A DNA stretch of 64,000 nt from Pisaster brevispinus. Lineage: Eukaryota; Echinodermata; Asteroidea; Forcipulatida; Asteriidae. The notes beneath the pieces are model-generated. The model saw only the letters and a program-made list of their open reading frames with translations. It was not told the DNA's origin and searched no databases. The stretch is from positions 14,283,420-14,347,419 of the forward strand of contig JAMKCF010000008.1 in assembly GCA_023634235.1 (NCBI GenBank), read 5' to 3'. How positions within the stretch are numbered: the first letter of the stretch is position 1; every line of letters starts with the position of its first letter. Position numbers and translations under genes: made by a program. This document shows, piece after piece, positions 63,851 to 64,000 of the stretch.

Positions 63851-64000
63851 ACAATATTTAAATGAACAAGTGAATAGATAACACATACATAAAAAGGAAA
63901 CACGAACGGTGAGCTAGGGAATTCGTAAGGGAAAAACGGTTGAAGAGCATTGAAGAAGAAAACAAAATGAAAACAAAATGAATTGGTGAGCTATATGATC

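Noticed and set aside
63512..63903. Poly-Cys, poly-Leu/Pro and poly-Gly-Asn ORFs
   Set aside because: Microsatellite translations.

Overview
This window reads as animal nuclear DNA. Exons are short and bounded by GT/AG, introns are long and AT-rich, and most of the sequence is repeats. The coding pieces I can name are an eIF2-alpha kinase, an anoctamin, dihydroorotate dehydrogenase and a fucolectin-type secreted protein. Together with the repeat spectrum (tRNA-derived SINEs, GGGCCCAATTTCATAAAGC palindromic MITEs, Penelope, Gypsy and BEL elements) they fit a marine deuterostome, most likely an echinoderm such as a sea star. That assignment is inference and was not checked against a database.

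Layout. 1-4.3 kb: the last four coding exons and the 3' UTR of EIF2AK1 (HRI kinase), + strand. 4.3-14.4 kb: no gene I recognise. It holds a ~1 kb repeat with an inverted copy at 19.6-20.6 kb, an odd GCGGCGACTTTT array, a DNA transposon with long terminal inverted repeats containing a nested MITE, and a ~155-bp tandem array. 14.4-18.1 kb: an unrecognised minus-strand terminal exon, a possible upstream exon and an ~80-bp minisatellite. 18.4-26 kb: MITEs, a SINE, a decayed Penelope-like element and one orphan terminal exon.

26.1-43 kb is a nest of LTR retrotransposons, all on the + strand. It contains BEL/Pao gag fragments, a truncated Gypsy family A copy joined to Gypsy family B gag-pol, and a nearly complete family A element (36304-42481) with matched LTRs and a CTTA target duplication. 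That element is broken by several stops and frameshifts. 44-45.9 kb is a ~148-bp satellite with palindromes that look like paired ETS sites. 47.1-53.8 kb carries minus-strand exons of an anoctamin-10-like gene with frameshifts and missing exons, best read as a non-processed pseudogene. Two N-terminal DHODH exons lie just upstream of it at 55.1-55.5 kb. 56-61 kb is MITEs and hairpins. 61.9-63.2 kb is the 5' end of a secreted fucolectin-domain gene (signal-peptide exon plus first domain exon), followed by CAG and GGCAAC microsatellites.

The host genes look unrelated to one another; there is no operon-like organisation. I did not find a convincing new molecular system. The best leads are the ETS-palindrome satellite, the GCGGCGACTTTT array, the anoctamin/DHODH relic and the mosaic retroelement nest.
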